From contig OY747702.1 of the NCBI GenBank assembly GCA_963556495.2, forward strand, positions 43,793,180 to 43,857,179: a stretch of 64,000 nucleotides of DNA, in the 5' to 3' direction. The notes beneath the pieces were generated by a model. The model was given only the letters and a program-made list of their open reading frames with translations. It was not told where the DNA came from and searched no databases. Shown piece after piece: positions 44,721 to 57,039 of the stretch (positions are counted from its first letter, which is position 1; the number at the start of each line of letters is the position of its first letter). The translations under genes were made by a program, and so were the position numbers. Origin of the DNA: Valencia hispanica (Eukaryota; Chordata; Actinopteri; Cyprinodontiformes; Valenciidae).

Positions 44721-46249
44721 GTAGTAGATATCAGATTGATAGACTAGACAGAGGGATTGTGGTGTTGAACCTATGGCGTTTTCCCTACTTAGTGCTGAAA
44801 TTACCCAATCTTTAGAAAAACTCTCACTTTGCTAAAGCTCATAAACACAGCTGGAGTCTCGTTTACAGCAGAAAGTGATACACTGAAAACCCTTTAACTC
44901 TAGGATCATTTTCTGTTGAAGAAACTGCATCCAGTCTAGTAAGCCTTACTTTTTAGAGATGTTATTTAAATTGGCTGGGAGAAGTACATCCTGTTCTTGC
45001 CAGTATCACATGTTTTTCTCTGTGTTGTGGTTGAAGCCTGCGAATAATGAGCTATTCCTACACATATCTTGCTGTCCACTTTAAATACATAGCCATGCAG
45101 TAAGAAGGTTCATCATTTACTGCTCCAGAAGTCCCTTAATGTAACTCACAGCTAGGGCTGACACTGAATAATTAATGACAAACAAATTACTATTGCTGTA
45201 CCATGGCCTTATTACATCTTTGTTAGACTCTCCTCATTAATGTAGTGGGCAAATTTGAAAGAGGGTGGTTAAGCTTTGCTCAATCCCCTCCAGAGCAGCG
45301 TCCCTGCTTTAATCAAAAGAAAATGTGCAAAATGGGGACACTAACCTAAAGTTTGGTAATCCTTAACTATAACTGTTCTAGGTCAAAGGGAGGAAGCACA
45401 AGTCCCACTTTCTGTTTCCTGGATGTACAAGTAGTGTCGATGAAATACTGAAGAAAATCAGGTACTTATTCTATTTGTAGAGGTCTGAATCTCTGTGGGT
45501 ATTTTCACCCAAACTGCAAAAAGCTACATTAAAACAAATTTAGAAGAACTGCTTCAGCTTTGAGGTTGGCACTCTTTCACCAGTGTAATTTTGGAAGTAC
45601 CAGCGGATCTAAGACACTAGGTTTTCCTGGGTGTTAAGTACAACAGAGTCGCAGCTACAGAATTTTCTTATTAATCTCAGAATTGACTCAAACACATAAC
45701 AAAAACATTAAATCAGAAACCATCTTCCATCCAGTGCAGGCAATGTGGAGGGCTTGATAAGAATCCCCAGTAGGACATGTGTAGGAGCTGTATGAAACAC
45801 TTGTTGTTTTTATCCCATGGTGTCCAAAGCTGTTCCCCTAAATCCAAGGCTGTGGAAGCAGCATTTGCTAACTCAACCTTCCACCACAGATTTTATGCTT
45901 GGCACACATGTATTTTATGCACAGGAGAAGCAGAAAAAACAAAGCATCTCTTAACTGGACTGGCCACTGAACAAAAGAGGTTTCTGTCTAAACTCACCAT
46001 GCAGGTTGCGAAACTGGGATATATTCAATTTAAAGCGTCCATCTAGCTTAATTTAGAATGCCAACATGACAAAACTTGCAGGTAGCAGTCAAAGACTAGA
46101 GTGGCGTTAGCACTAGTATTTTGTTGTTTTATTTGTCAGGGATAAAATGTCAATGTCAGGCACTGATGTATTGAAAAAATAGTTTCTGGTGGAAGAGATT
46201 CAAACAACTGACCTTCAGACATCTTCAAAAAGATTCAACCAAATGCCCT
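44721..46249. other. No recognised feature
   Basis: About 1.5 kb with no classified repeat. An 89-codon plus frame at 45777-46046 (containing HRFYAWHTCILCTGEAEKTK) is unrecognised. It lies just upstream of the possible domain remnant at 46250. Confidence 0.4.
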
Positions 46250-46262
46250 CGAGTCTCTACAG

Positions 46263-46402
46263 AAGAACAATGTATGATTTCCCCTTCCCAGACTTCAGCA
46301 ACTACTTAATTTATAAAATCCTGTACTTTCCCCAGGATGAGCTCAATAGCTATAAATCCCTCTAGGAAGACAAGCTGTTGGGCGTTAAAGATACATTATG
46401 TT
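46263..46402 (+). pseudogene. Possible transposon-associated YqaJ-family remnant
   Basis: Read in one frame the segment gives FPFPDFSNYLIYKILYFPQD then ELNSYKSL followed by a stop. The pattern D-x-x-NYLI with a downstream EL-x-x-YKSL resembles the N-terminal part of fish transposon-associated proteins that carry YqaJ-type nuclease and SWIM zinc-finger domains. The match is short and from memory. No downstream nuclease motif was found. It may be chance. Confidence 0.25.
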
Positions 46403-47079
46403 AGGTAAGTTGTGACTCAAAGGTATTGGGCTGGAGGTGAGTTGCGCAAGTTCATGTGAACAAAAACAAACATACCTTTATTTTAAATGACAAGCTTTTG
46501 TATCACCTAGCTCCCATATTATTGATCCCATCTCCTCTGTTTAAGCTCCTTGGTCTGCATTGTTCACTTGTTGGTTGTTCACTTCTTCCATGACTTACTT
46601 ACGTCCCGTTCTCCTTGTGCCTGCCAACTACGTTTTTGATTCCTTGTGTTCATTAAAAACACTTCAAACTCGCCATGCTGCTCCAGAGATTTTGTCTGCA
46701 ATTTGGTTCAGCTATAGCCTCATATACCAAGATATCTTCAGCCAGTAGCTGAGAAAGAGATAAGTACTTTGAATATTTTAGTAAGAAACATCATGCTTTG
46801 AATTGGACCCACACAAGACAATATAGTAACAACAAAGAAAGCTTTGTCCTCCACCTTTTCTCCAGGTAAAATCAGATAACTAACATAAAGGGATGGAGAA
46901 GGGATACATCTAAAAGTTGTAGAATAATTGCTCTCCAGGATGGACCTTTAAATTCAGGTGTGGATTCAGACCTTTAACACTACATCTGGGTGACAATGTT
47001 TAACATAATCATCATCAACCAGTTTGGAAATGAGTCACGTTTTTTCGTGCTATGCTCATGTGTTTTCATACCTCCAAAT
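46403..47079. other. No recognised feature
   Basis: AT-rich spacer. A 62-codon frame at 46560-46748 has no motif. Confidence 0.45.
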
Positions 47080-47345
47080 CACTCTATTCTACCTGCTAAG
47101 TTCTCACTCCCTGCTAATCAGCTTCATTCAACCCACCTGTGCTTAGCCTGATCATCTCCCTGCCTTCACCTGTGCTCTACCCTATATGTGCTCTCCTCAG
47201 TCTCTGCTTTCCGGCCAGAATATTGACTGTCCTGTGCCAGTAGAAATCCAGTGTTCCTTCCATTCCTCTTGCGTTTTTACTGCCTTGCCCATGACGGTTC
47301 GTTAGTGCCTCTCTGATACCTATACCATGACTCATGCAATGAATT
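47080..47345. repeat. Unclassified interspersed repeat
   Basis: 'ccctgctaatcagcttcatt', 'ccttcacctgtgctctaccc' and 'tatatgtgctctcctcagtc' are phrases I recognise from a dispersed fish repeat. I could not place ends or superfamily. Confidence 0.4.
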
Positions 47346-47384
47346 CTGACCACTGATTCATAAAGGTGTGCTATCTTGGGTACC

Positions 47385-48630
47385 TCATGATTCGATTCGA
47401 TTACGATTTGGGTGCTATGACTGGATTATAAAACAATTATTTTTGTTGCATATTTTTTTTTCCCATTCAGGGTTTTTTCCTTCATTGCTTCCATGGCTAC
47501 TTTTTACTTTTAAATCCATTCAGTTTCCATTTATTGAAGTTTCTAAACAAATGGATGTCCTGTCTTTTATTTATGTGAAACCACAAATAAAACCAACACA
47601 TCCAAAATATATTTCATAATCATATCAAAGTCATATAGTTCAATAAAGGCTAAAGGAAATGTGCGTTGCCAATACAGGTATGATATACGGTGACCATATT
47701 TTGATTTCCATAAAAGAAAAAACACTTCAATCAGGCTCTGTTTACTTAAAGAAGACTTTTGATGCTAACATATCTAAACTATTCCTGCTCTATGTGGTTA
47801 GAAAGAATATTTAAACTTTAGATAGGCTTTTACAAGTCAACTATAAATGAATTGACTTTAAATGCTAAATAGAAATAATTACTCTTCTAATTAGAAAAAA
47901 CATATAACAATAATTGCACAACTTTTACATCATACAGGAACAAAATTAGGCAAACTTTGAAATTATTTTCTATTCAAAGTAATACAAATAAAAAGGAGCA
48001 ATCTCCCAAAGACACATAATGTGTACTCCAGTCTTTGGTTTTTCGTTGTCAATTTAACGCATCAACTCTAACTTTGCACAGCCTTTTCATTGTTTTTGCA
48101 TCAGTGTGACCAACGGGATGATTGGCACCTGTCATACACAGAAACACATCTACCACCTATGAGCACGGTGCCCGTTGCCACTCATTAGTCGCGACCAGGA
48201 CAGTATGAAGGAAATTTCCTTTGCATTTCATCCGTAAAGCTACACCTGGGCTGACATCTTGTAAACATGAGTTTCCCTGCGCTGCAGTTTAGGGAGGACG
48301 CACCGGACAGCACATAAAAGGTGGACATATCCGGGGAAAAGAGAATGTTGCTGCTAACATGATACACAACAAAAAAGACACTCCTTTCAGGACCATACTA
48401 CAGCAAAATATTTGCTGTATTTTGTACATTTCATGCTACATGGCTGATACATACTGTAGCAGCAACGGTCCGTCCCCTAAAAATGTTCCTGCAGCAGGCC
48501 GAATGTTTATGTTTTTTTTCATTTTATTGTCATGAAAAATAATCTATTTTGAAGATTTTTGAATCGCTATTGATTTTGGCGCTTTTCACATCGAAATTAA
48601 TTGATTTCTGGTGAATCGGGACACCACTGC
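47385..48630. mobile_element. DNA transposon-like repeat, hAT type suspected
   Basis: The left end has 'catgattcgattcgattacg' and the right end 'cgaaattaattgatttctgg' with 'tgaatcgggacacc'. In inverse these share an ATTCGATT/AATTGATTT-like pattern typical of fish hAT-type repeats ending in 'cgattcga' motifs. In the middle, 'ggtgaccatattttgatttc' (47688) and 'gtggacatatccggggaaaa' (48322) look like parts of a second element. Boundaries and TSD are not resolved. Confidence 0.4.
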
Positions 48631-48689
48631 CGATTCACACCTCTGCCTTCTGCTCAGTGTACCAACATCTACCTGTATGACCATTGCCT

Positions 48690-48905
48690 GCTTATGGCAG
48701 TGTTTCCCAACCCTGGTTCCGAGGCACACTGTCCCGCATGTTTCAGATGTTTCCCTGATTCCACACCTGATTCAGATGATTGCAGTTCAGTAAAAGCCTG
48801 TTAATTAGCCACTAATTGAAATCAGGTGTTCTAAAGCATGAAGCACAAAAAAACATGCAGGACAGTGTGCTTTGAGAACCACTGTTGGAAAACACTGGCT
48901 TATAG
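48690..48905. mobile_element. hAT MITE 3, 200 bp
   Basis: The body at 48698-48897 has inverted ends of about 47 bp: CAGTGTTTCCCAACC on the left, and CAGTGTTTTCCAACA as the inverse of the right. Both arms share a GCACACTGTCC block followed by GCATGTTT. It is flanked by GCTTATGG (48690-48697) and GCTTATAG (48898-48905), an 8-bp TSD with one difference. No coding sequence. Confidence 0.88.
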
Positions 48906-48967
48906 AATAGAATAGAATAGAATAGAATAGAATAGAATAGAATAGAATAGAATAGAATAGAATAGAA
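48904..48967. repeat. (GAATA)n microsatellite
   Basis: About 12 GAATA pentamers. The tract forms the tail of the minus-strand LINE fragment that follows, as is common for fish LINEs with simple-repeat tails. Confidence 0.96.
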
Positions 48968-49400
48968 ATGTTCTTACTGTCTCACAAAATTCAGGTAATA
49001 ACAGCAGCAAAGTGACAGATTTACACACACAAAAAAACAGAATAAAGAATACAATACGTAAGGGCAGAATTACAACACAATACTATGCAGTTATTAAGCA
49101 TAGCATATTCAGATTCAAAAAATGTGCAAACTGAGCAGGATAATTTAAGAACATCTACAAAATGTGTATGTGTATTTGCATTTAAAAAACAACATACTAT
49201 TCACAAAAACTGAAAATAAGACTTTGCAAACAACAAAGATGTGTAATAACAGTAGAAAGGTTATTTGAAATGAGAAAAACGATGATATAGAATTTTACAG
49301 CTGCTGGGAGGAAGGATCTGGGGTAACGCTCTTTTGTGCACTTAGGATGAAGCAGTCTGTCACTGAAGGAACTCTCCAGTTCAGCAACGGCTTCATGAAT
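48968..49400 (-). mobile_element. LINE 3' end (same type as 52160)
   Basis: Reverse-complement landmarks 'cagctgctgggaggaaggat', 'ctggggtaacgctctttt', 'gatgaagcagtctgtcactg' and 'aaggaactctccagttc' correspond to the C-terminal protein signature FSDRLLH...YRRSFLPAA seen on the other strand at 52190-52290. The 3' UTR leads to the pentamer tail. It is 5'-truncated and diverged. Confidence 0.7.
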
Positions 49401-49560
49401 GCGATGAACACCCTGGACAGGTCACTAGTCCATCGCAGGGCAACATAGAGACACACAGGACAAACGACAATGCACACACACACTCATACCTAAGGGCAAT
49501 TTAGAGAGATCAATTAACTTAACAGTCATATTTTTGGATCGTGGGAGGAGCATCTCAACA
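49401..49560 (-). mobile_element. L2-type LINE 3' region, partial
   Basis: 'caccctggacaggtcactag', 'tccatcgcagggcaacatag', 'cacacacactcataccta' and 'agggcaatttagagag' are the minus-strand L2/Maui-type 3' region. The piece lacks the terminal GGAT tail and directly abuts the neighbouring LINE fragment. Confidence 0.8.
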
Positions 49561-51084
49561 ACATTATACCCAGTCAGATAAAAAATACGCTACTTTTACT
49601 TTGCATGGTCCCCACTTGATGACGGTGATATATTATGTTGAGATTCCCTGTTAGATTCTTGATTTATATCAGTTGTTGTTATTTAGTGTGTTATACTTTA
49701 AGTCATGTTGTTGTAAGGTATTTTAAAATGTTTCTCGATGTGCAGCTTTCTAACTTTGAGCCCCTGCCCCTCAAAATGTCTCTGCATGACCCTGTAGTTG
49801 ACAGTGCCGTGCCCTGTATAAAATGATCCATTCTTGTCAACCTGTAACAACTGTGATCGACCTTCTGCTGGCAGGTAATACTTGTTGTAGTCACTTAGCC
49901 AGATTATTTTACAGGTGATACCAAACAACGACTTTATATTAAGTATGATCAAAGCAAAGTTGGAATATCCCCAAGGGAAGAACTTGCCGTTTCAGATCTC
50001 GTGTCAGATGACACCGTTTTGTACCTGAAAAGCTCAGGTAGAAGTCCAAAATTGAAAGACTATGAAATTAGGGGAGAAGTTTTCCGGAAGGGGTTACAAA
50101 TTGGCACGTGGTTGGTATCTCTTTTTGTTCCTTTAAAAAGCCTCCTATATAATGACCAAACCTGACAGTGAGCCACACAGGAAAACAAATTCAAAACTGC
50201 ACCACAAAGACATACTCTTAAGTGCTGTAAAGTCTCTCAGGTAACAAACTCTAAATATAATTTTATTTATTTGTTTTGATACAGCTTTCCCTGTTGTGTG
50301 CTTAAATGTTCTGGCAGACTGAAACAATGTTGGAGCACTGAGGAACTGAACAATGCAAATCAGGAGGGACGGAAATGTTTCAGCTCCTAAATGCTCCTTT
50401 ATATATCAAATTGGCAGGTAAAAATCTGTGGGTCCGTCTTGGTTGAAAAGCTGGCCCAAAAATGAAGTAATGAAGGCAGGAAACATGCTGTATTGTGAGG
50501 ATTTAATGTGCTGTATTTGTTATCCATATTCAGAGAATGTGAACAATAATGCTGACCATAAAGAGGTGCAGCCTTTGAGTCCCTACCATTAATCTACATG
50601 TATTCTGTATGTTTTTACACTCAATCTAGTCTTCATACGTCTACATCTTGCAAAATCTTCAAACTAGTAGAAATGAAAAGCTTTCTGGTATGTAAATAAA
50701 TTGTTCCAAAAGGGTTTATGTGGTTGCCTTTTGTGAGCATATAGCAAGGACTGCACTTTCTTTGGAGAAGTGATAAATATAAAATATCGCTAGTCTGCCT
50801 GAAAGAGGCTGGTTGCTCTGCATGGCTGCACCCTGAATGTTTGTAACTGAAAGGATGTGTACCATCAAGGGAGAGCAACTCCAACTCTGCTTATCAACAT
50901 GGAAGGCAAGAAAAGCGGAGGAGGCGGCCGTAATGTTGTTTGAACCTTTAGTACTGTCAAATTAAACTGTAAAGAAGTGGAGATGTAGACGCTTCAGGGG
51001 ACTGATGCTCTGCGGTTGTGCCAAATGTGCCAAAGTCTCTGCATACATTAGCCAATATGCATGAAGACCTAAAGCTTGGGCATG
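49561..51084. other. No recognised feature
   Basis: About 1.5 kb of AT-rich sequence with short overlapping frames and no recognised repeat. Confidence 0.5.
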
Positions 51085-52085
51085 GTATAGCACCTTCCAA
51101 AAGCATTCAATTCCCTTAAAATGTTTCTCATATTGTCTTGACAATATGACAACAAACTTTAACATATTTTACTCATATTTTAGGTGACCACCACAAACTA
51201 GTGCACAATTGTGAAGTGCAGCCAGTATTTGTATATAGTTCCCTTTACTCTAATGCTCCTAAATAAAGCTAGTGCAACTAACTGTCTTCAGAAGTTACCG
51301 AATTAGAAAATACTATCCATGTGTGTAATTTAATCCCAGTATAGTTTTAGCTACTCTGTGAAGGCCTCAGAGGGTTGTTGGAGAACGTTAGAGAAAAGTG
51401 AAGACCAAGAAACACAGCAGACAGGTTAGGCATAAAGTTGTGGAGAAATTCAAAGCAGGGTTAAGAACATCTCACTGGGTTGGGCAGGAAAAAGCAGCCA
51501 AAAGGTCCATGGTAACTCTGGAGGAGGTGCAGAGATCTATACCTCAAGTGGAGCAAGGCTCAAACAAAGCCATTGTTAAAAAAAGCTACATAAATCCTTT
51601 TTTCAGGTTATATTGTAACCAAAACAGATACTTTTGAGCTACATGTGATAAAGCACTAAAACTGCACATCACTTTGAAAACCGAATCCCTACAGTAAATA
51701 TGATAATGGAAGTATCATGCTTGAAGCTGGGGCAGAGGTCCACCTTCCCACAGGAAAACAACCATAAACAAACAGCCAGAGCTACAAGGGAATGCTTAGA
51801 ATAAAGCATATTCATGTGTTAAAATGGCCCAGTCAAAGTACAGACTTAAATCAAATTGAGTATCCGTGGCAAGAGTTGAAAATTTATATTGACAGACACT
51901 CTGAGCTTGAGCCAATTTGCAAAGAAGATGCAAAAACAAATTCCCTCTCTGAAGGTGCAAAACTTCCATCCAGAATAAATTTAGCACAGACAAGCTACGC
52001 TTTGGATCATTTCACTCATTACCACCTAGTGTGAAGCATGCACCTATTTTTCTGTAATCCCAGGTATAAAAACATTTCAAACCTA
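51085..52085 (+). mobile_element. Tc1-like transposon with internal deletion
   Basis: The 5' non-coding end (51090-51390) contains 'ttccaaaagcattcaattcc', 'agtgcacaattgtgaagtg' and 'aaggcctcagagggttgttg'. The transposase start follows, then a large part of the catalytic core is missing, and the C-terminal part resumes near 51720. The gene remnant is described separately. The 3' inverted repeat is not clearly preserved. Confidence 0.85.
51398..52032 (+). pseudogene. Tc1 transposase pseudogene
   Basis: The first open part (51398-51635) starts MKTKKHSRQVRHKVVEKFKA, the N-terminal paired-type helix-turn-helix that binds the element's ends. It then continues in AAKRSMVTLEEVQRSIPQVE, the linker before the catalytic core. 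The region with the first two catalytic aspartates is largely deleted. Near 51700-51790 only short blocks remain ('ggggcagaggtccacctt', 'acagccagagctacaaggga'). The second open part (51792-52032) reads HVLKWPSQSTDLNQIEYPWQ ELK, retaining the third acidic residue in the DLNxIE motif although NLW is replaced by YPW. The product would lack a working active site. Confidence 0.87.
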
Positions 52086-52159
52086 TAGAGCAATGAACCA
52101 AAAGAAATATACGCTGACAACATCTACTGGCAACAACAACTGGCTAAAGTAACATCACC

Positions 52160-52395
52160 GTTGGAAAATATCTCCCACCCCACGCATGAAGCTGTTTCTG
52201 AACTGGAGAGCTACTTCAGCGACAGACTGCTGCATCTTAGGTGCACAAAGGAGCTTTATCGCAGATCTTTCCTCCCAGCCGCTGTTAGACAAAAACCATC
52301 TCTCCTCCCAACAAATTTAATAATTTTTGCATCCCTGCTGTTATTTGCACTATATTTCCATTTAAAATAACAGTTGTGTCGTTATAATACATCTC
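52160..52395 (+). mobile_element. Non-LTR LINE C-terminal fragment
   Basis: The frame from 52161 reads MENISHPTHEAVSELESYFS, DRLLHLRCTKELYRRSFLPA and AVRQKPSLLPTN. This is the C-terminal signature (SFSDRLLHPRC...YRRSFLPAAVR) that I recognise from a fish LINE ORF2. It sits downstream of the reverse transcriptase domain, so the enzyme core is missing. The sequence after 52310 is the 3' UTR and becomes AT-rich. The copy is 5'-truncated. The exact clade is not assigned. Confidence 0.8.
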
Positions 52396-53977
52396 TGTTG
52401 TTTGCAGTTTTATTTTTAATTTTTTCAAATGCACATGCACATTCTGTAAATATTTTTAAAATATCCTCCTCAGTTGCACATCTCTTGGATCTGAGTATGC
52501 AATTTTTATTTTTAAAAGCTGCACAGTATTTTCGTGTTTTAATTAAAATTTTTATAATTTTTTGTGTGAATCCAAATGCTTTGATTGCCTGTCGCTTTGC
52601 TGCTGTTACACCTGAGTCTCCTCTCCGTGGGACAATAGTTCTACTCTAAATAGAAATGTATAAACTGGGTGGAAGTACACAAAACCCAAATCACTCTTAC
52701 TGTAACTATAAGTCCATTCGAACAGCATCAGGCTGTTATGTGTGATTACTGAGCATGATTTCTCCGCCTCCAGCCAAAAGGCTCAGCTGGGTTTTGTGCT
52801 GGAACATGAATGACTGGACTCTGCCAAAAAGCCCTCAAAGTCATTTCTCCAGACAGTAGCATTGGGGATTCTTGCTAATCCACCGTACCCATCGTCTTTA
52901 AATAAGTGGCACAGTTGTGGAGAGAGCAGTTTAGAAAAAGTTTTTGAGGCCCTTACACTTACAAGGCCTATCATCCTTAATTTCCACTCCACCGCACAAA
53001 GCAAATTGGAAGCCAGCAGGAAAAGGTAAAGCGAGTCAGTGATGTTAAAACAGACTTTTCTCTTTCAGCTTCCTATTTAAATTCAAAACACATTTAGCCT
53101 AAAGAAGGTAAATAAATAAACTGCAATGTGAGCATGCAAATTGAGATATACCTTTTTTTTATAAAAAATTTCACCATCTGCTCTGTGTTTAGCTTTGCAT
53201 AGTTTTGATTTATTTAGTTGCTAAACTTTAAATGGACCAGTTTTTACTTGAAGATGCCAGCAGCTATTTCAGTCCCCAGACAAAGTCTGTGCTGAGCAAT
53301 AATACAGCAGAGCCACAAGGGCCAATCGGTTGTTTCACGTCACTGCTTAGCCTGATATTTGTTTTATAAATCGCAGAGGGGTAAGGCGATTATACAGCCT
53401 AATACTCCATGTGGCATTAATTGCCAAGCTGTTAATTAAAAGAACAGTGATTGGAGTATACTCCGTCCCCCAGGATGTAATAAAGCTGCTATCCCAAACA
53501 CTTGATGTCCACACCGATATACTGATGAAACCACTCATCTGCTGGGAGTAATCAGTTCTTTTATTGTTACTTCTTGGCTCCTTTTTGTTACTCCGAGTTG
53601 TTTCTGGAAGCAGCTTCCATTTCCTGTTAACACATTAAAGAGCTAAACTCCTTAAGGCAGGAGGGATAGACCATGTTAGGCAGTAGAAATCTGGTTATTA
53701 GGCTTCTACTGCAGTGGGAAATGGAGTTAAATAGGAAGGATTAGCAGACTGATGTCAAATATTAGCAGACCAAAGTGAAACAGAACTGCAAACTGAAACA
53801 CTAGGCTACATACTGTGTGCGTGGCTGTATTCAAGATTAAGACGGGATTTCTATGAAACCTCTCATTATCTTGCTAAATACTTTCAGAAGCGTGTGTCAT
53901 CTATTTTAAAAACATTAAAAATTTCAGATAAATATTCATTTGAGTGTCATTAAGTCTGCACCTTGGTTGCATTGAAC

Positions 53978-53979
<2 letters not shown>
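52396..53979. other. Unannotated; possible conserved block at 53.3-53.6 kb
   Basis: No repeat family recognised. Bases 53340-53560 are free of simple repeats and contain TAAT-rich segments ('tggcattaattgccaagc', 'gttaattaaaagaacag'), a pattern often seen in developmental enhancers. This is a suggestion only. Confidence 0.3.

Positions 53980-54018
<39 letters not shown>
53980..54018. repeat. (TA)n microsatellite
   Basis: About 19 TA units preceding the hAT-like repeat. Confidence 0.97.
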
Positions 54019-54023
<5 letters not shown>

Positions 54024-54027
54024 TAGG

Positions 54028-54795
54028 GCTGTCAAAATTTATGCATTAATGCGGGTCGATTAATTTGTGGAATTAATGCCATTATTTTTTTTACGCAATT
54101 AACGCATGTACAGAATGACCTGCCCTGTTTACCCCACAATTAAACCCGCGCTGCTTTCAGTGCTCGCTTGACACGTAAACAGCATGACAACTGTTTGATA
54201 ACTGCAAATGATAACAGTGGGAACCAGGGAGTAATGTAAAGGTTCGGTGTTGATAATTAAATAATCCCTCTATTAGTCAGAAAATTTCAATTATAAAATA
54301 CTTAATTCCTCCCAGAGAGAAATTAAGTGTTGTTGTAGCTCATATTATTTAATTTTTCAAGGAGCTGTTGTAGATCCTGTGGGCTGTAAGCAGGAATGAT
54401 CTCCTGTAGCAGTCTGTATCGCAGCAAGACTGAAGAAGCCTCTGACCGAAGACACCATTGTTGTAGGATAGTCCCATGAAGAGGATGCTCAGGGTTGTAA
54501 AAAATTGAATAAGAAACTGTCAGCTTTTCATTCAGAAAATGTTAACCAGTTAGTTTGTCTTAGCAACTGTCTAAAAGATTAATAGGTAAAAAGCTCCATG
54601 TGTAAATGTGATTGTGGAATTCAAAACAAATGTTCCATGCTTCTCTCCTGTATTTCCTTAAAAAAAAGAGCAACAGCTTCCGGTTTCGACGTTTATTTAC
54701 ACCAAAAATGTTACTTTTTCGGTCATATCTGGGAATGTTAATTAATCATGATTAATTTACAGCTACCCTGTGATTAATTAGATTAAAATGTTTAA
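54028..54795. mobile_element. hAT-like repeat with 'gggctgtcaaa' start
   Basis: TTAGGGCTGTCAAAATTTAT near 54026 followed by 'gcgggtcgattaatttgtgg' and 'ttacgcaattaacgcatg' matches the beginning of a fish hAT family known by its GATTAAT-rich termini. Near the right end 'gttaattaatcatgattaat' and 'ctgtgattaattagattaaa' mirror this. The copy lies between two (TA)n tracts. A TSD and complete right terminus are not seen. Confidence 0.55.
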
Positions 54796-54800
54796 AAACT

Positions 54801-55389
<589 letters not shown>

Positions 55390-55903
55390 GTGGGGCTTTC
55401 TTATTGACTATGGGATGTAAAAGTAGGTAATATGACACTGAATGCTGCAACAACAAGAAAATATTGTTGGATCCAAACATGTTATTTAGGAAAATTGCTT
55501 GTAAATTCCACAAATCTGTTTATCTTTAAATTCTCGTAACTATGACGTCTTGCTCTGTAGAAGTGGTGTTCAAACCTTTTACCACGGGGGCCAGAACTAT
55601 GCAGTTGAAAGTAATTGAGCGTCACACAAAAGTTTTATTTATTTTCTCTTTAAATTTTAAAATAAATAAAAAACAATTAAAAAACTTTTCCTGTTTCCTT
55701 TTTATCTGCACACCTAACACAAGACAACATCTTCATAAAACAAAGAAGTCTGATTTCTATAGAAAAGGGAATTGTAAATCATTGTAGATCTGAAACATAA
55801 AATTGAGCAGGTTTGCCTTCTTCAAAACAATGTCAATGTTTTTTTCTATTATCTTTGGATTTTTTGTGTTTTTTCCCAGCAACAAAAACAGGATATGGAT
55901 CGC
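55390..55903. other. No recognised feature
   Basis: AT-rich sequence between the TA array and the L1 ORF1 remnant. No ORF2 sequence of an L1 is present where it would be expected. Confidence 0.5.
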
Positions 55904-56749
55904 TCATTCTTCGAAAAGATGATTCGCTCCTTCAAATGTGACTTTGAGTCGAGCTGGAAAAAGCAGACGAAACGGCACTCCTCCTTGGTATAAAGCACGT
56001 TTAACACCGTTAAAGGCCGGCCTCTTCTTCGCAAGTATGGCGCTGAGGTCTGGGTATATTCTTAGAGTAGTCCCCTTATACTTTACTTCGTGCTGCCTGG
56101 ACCATCTCAAAGCCATATCCTTCTCCCGGTATCGGTGAAAGCATATAATGAACGGTCTTGGGGGCCGTCCTTCCACGGGTTTAGGCCCAGCTGCGCGGTG
56201 TGCCCGGTCCAGCGTCGGGGGGGTCGGGAACCCGTTATCCCCCATGACTTCTTTCAGTAGCTCCAAGATGAAAGTAGTAGGGTCGTGGCCGTCTTCGCTC
56301 CCTTCAGGTAGGCTTAAGATGCGCAGGTTGGCTCTGCGAGATCTATTTTCCAGGTTTACAAGACGGTCCACCAGGGATGCGTTCTGAGCCTGAAGGGATT
56401 TGACGGTAGCCTCAGCCGCACAGATCCGTTCAAAGTTGTCCCCCGCTAAGGTTTCCACCGCTACTAGTCGGCCTTGAAAAGAGCTGACTTCGTCACGTAG
56501 CCCATCTATTGAAGCTTGTAAAGGTTGAATTAACTCTCGGATTGACGTGGCTACATCTTCTTTAAAGTTGGCACGCTGCTTAGATAGTTCTGTAGTCAGC
56601 TGGGTCATGGAGACAGAGTCTCCAGGTTTACTGTCAGCAGGTTTTCCAGCGTCGGACGCAGCTGCTAAAGTTGCTAGCTTGCTAGCTATGCTAGTTTATC
56701 ATTTAGCCAAAGTTTAACCTCTCTGTGGTTTAGGGTTAACGTTGGCCAT
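55904..56749 (-). pseudogene. L1-clade LINE ORF1 pseudogene
   Basis: ORF1p of L1 elements binds its own RNA as a coiled-coil trimer. The uninterrupted part (56608-55904, 234 codons) starts MTQLTTELSKQRANFKEDV. It has a predicted coiled coil over about residues 10-90 with the NLENRSRRANLRI motif at its end, then an RRM-like and C-terminal region with LDRAHRAAGPKP, RPFIICFHRYREKDMALRW and LRIYPDLSAILAKKR. Upstream the same frame continues to an ATG at 56747-56749. Three stops (one, then two adjacent) lie within the first 20 codons, so the copy cannot produce full-length ORF1p from that start. No ORF2 follows downstream, and the frame ends at a stop soon after VTFEGANHLFEE. Conservation of the domain part is notably good. 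Confidence 0.92.
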
Positions 56750-57039
56750 TTCACTGGTGCGAGGCTTCAAAACTCTTCTGATTCCAGTACGATGCTTACT
56801 CTACGTTTAAATTATTGCTTTGTTTTATTTAATCTAAGTAATAAGAGAATTGATCGGGAGCCCCTATATCCCATGTCTAACTCTTACATTGCCAAATCGG
56901 AAGCTCCCCCTTAAAACTTTTGAAGTTTTGCAAGATCCCCGAATTATTTTTGTGAGATCACGCAAATGTTTGATATATTATTATGGGTCAATCCTTAGAC
57001 ATCTGAAACAACCACAGCAAAGGGAGAAAGATATATATA

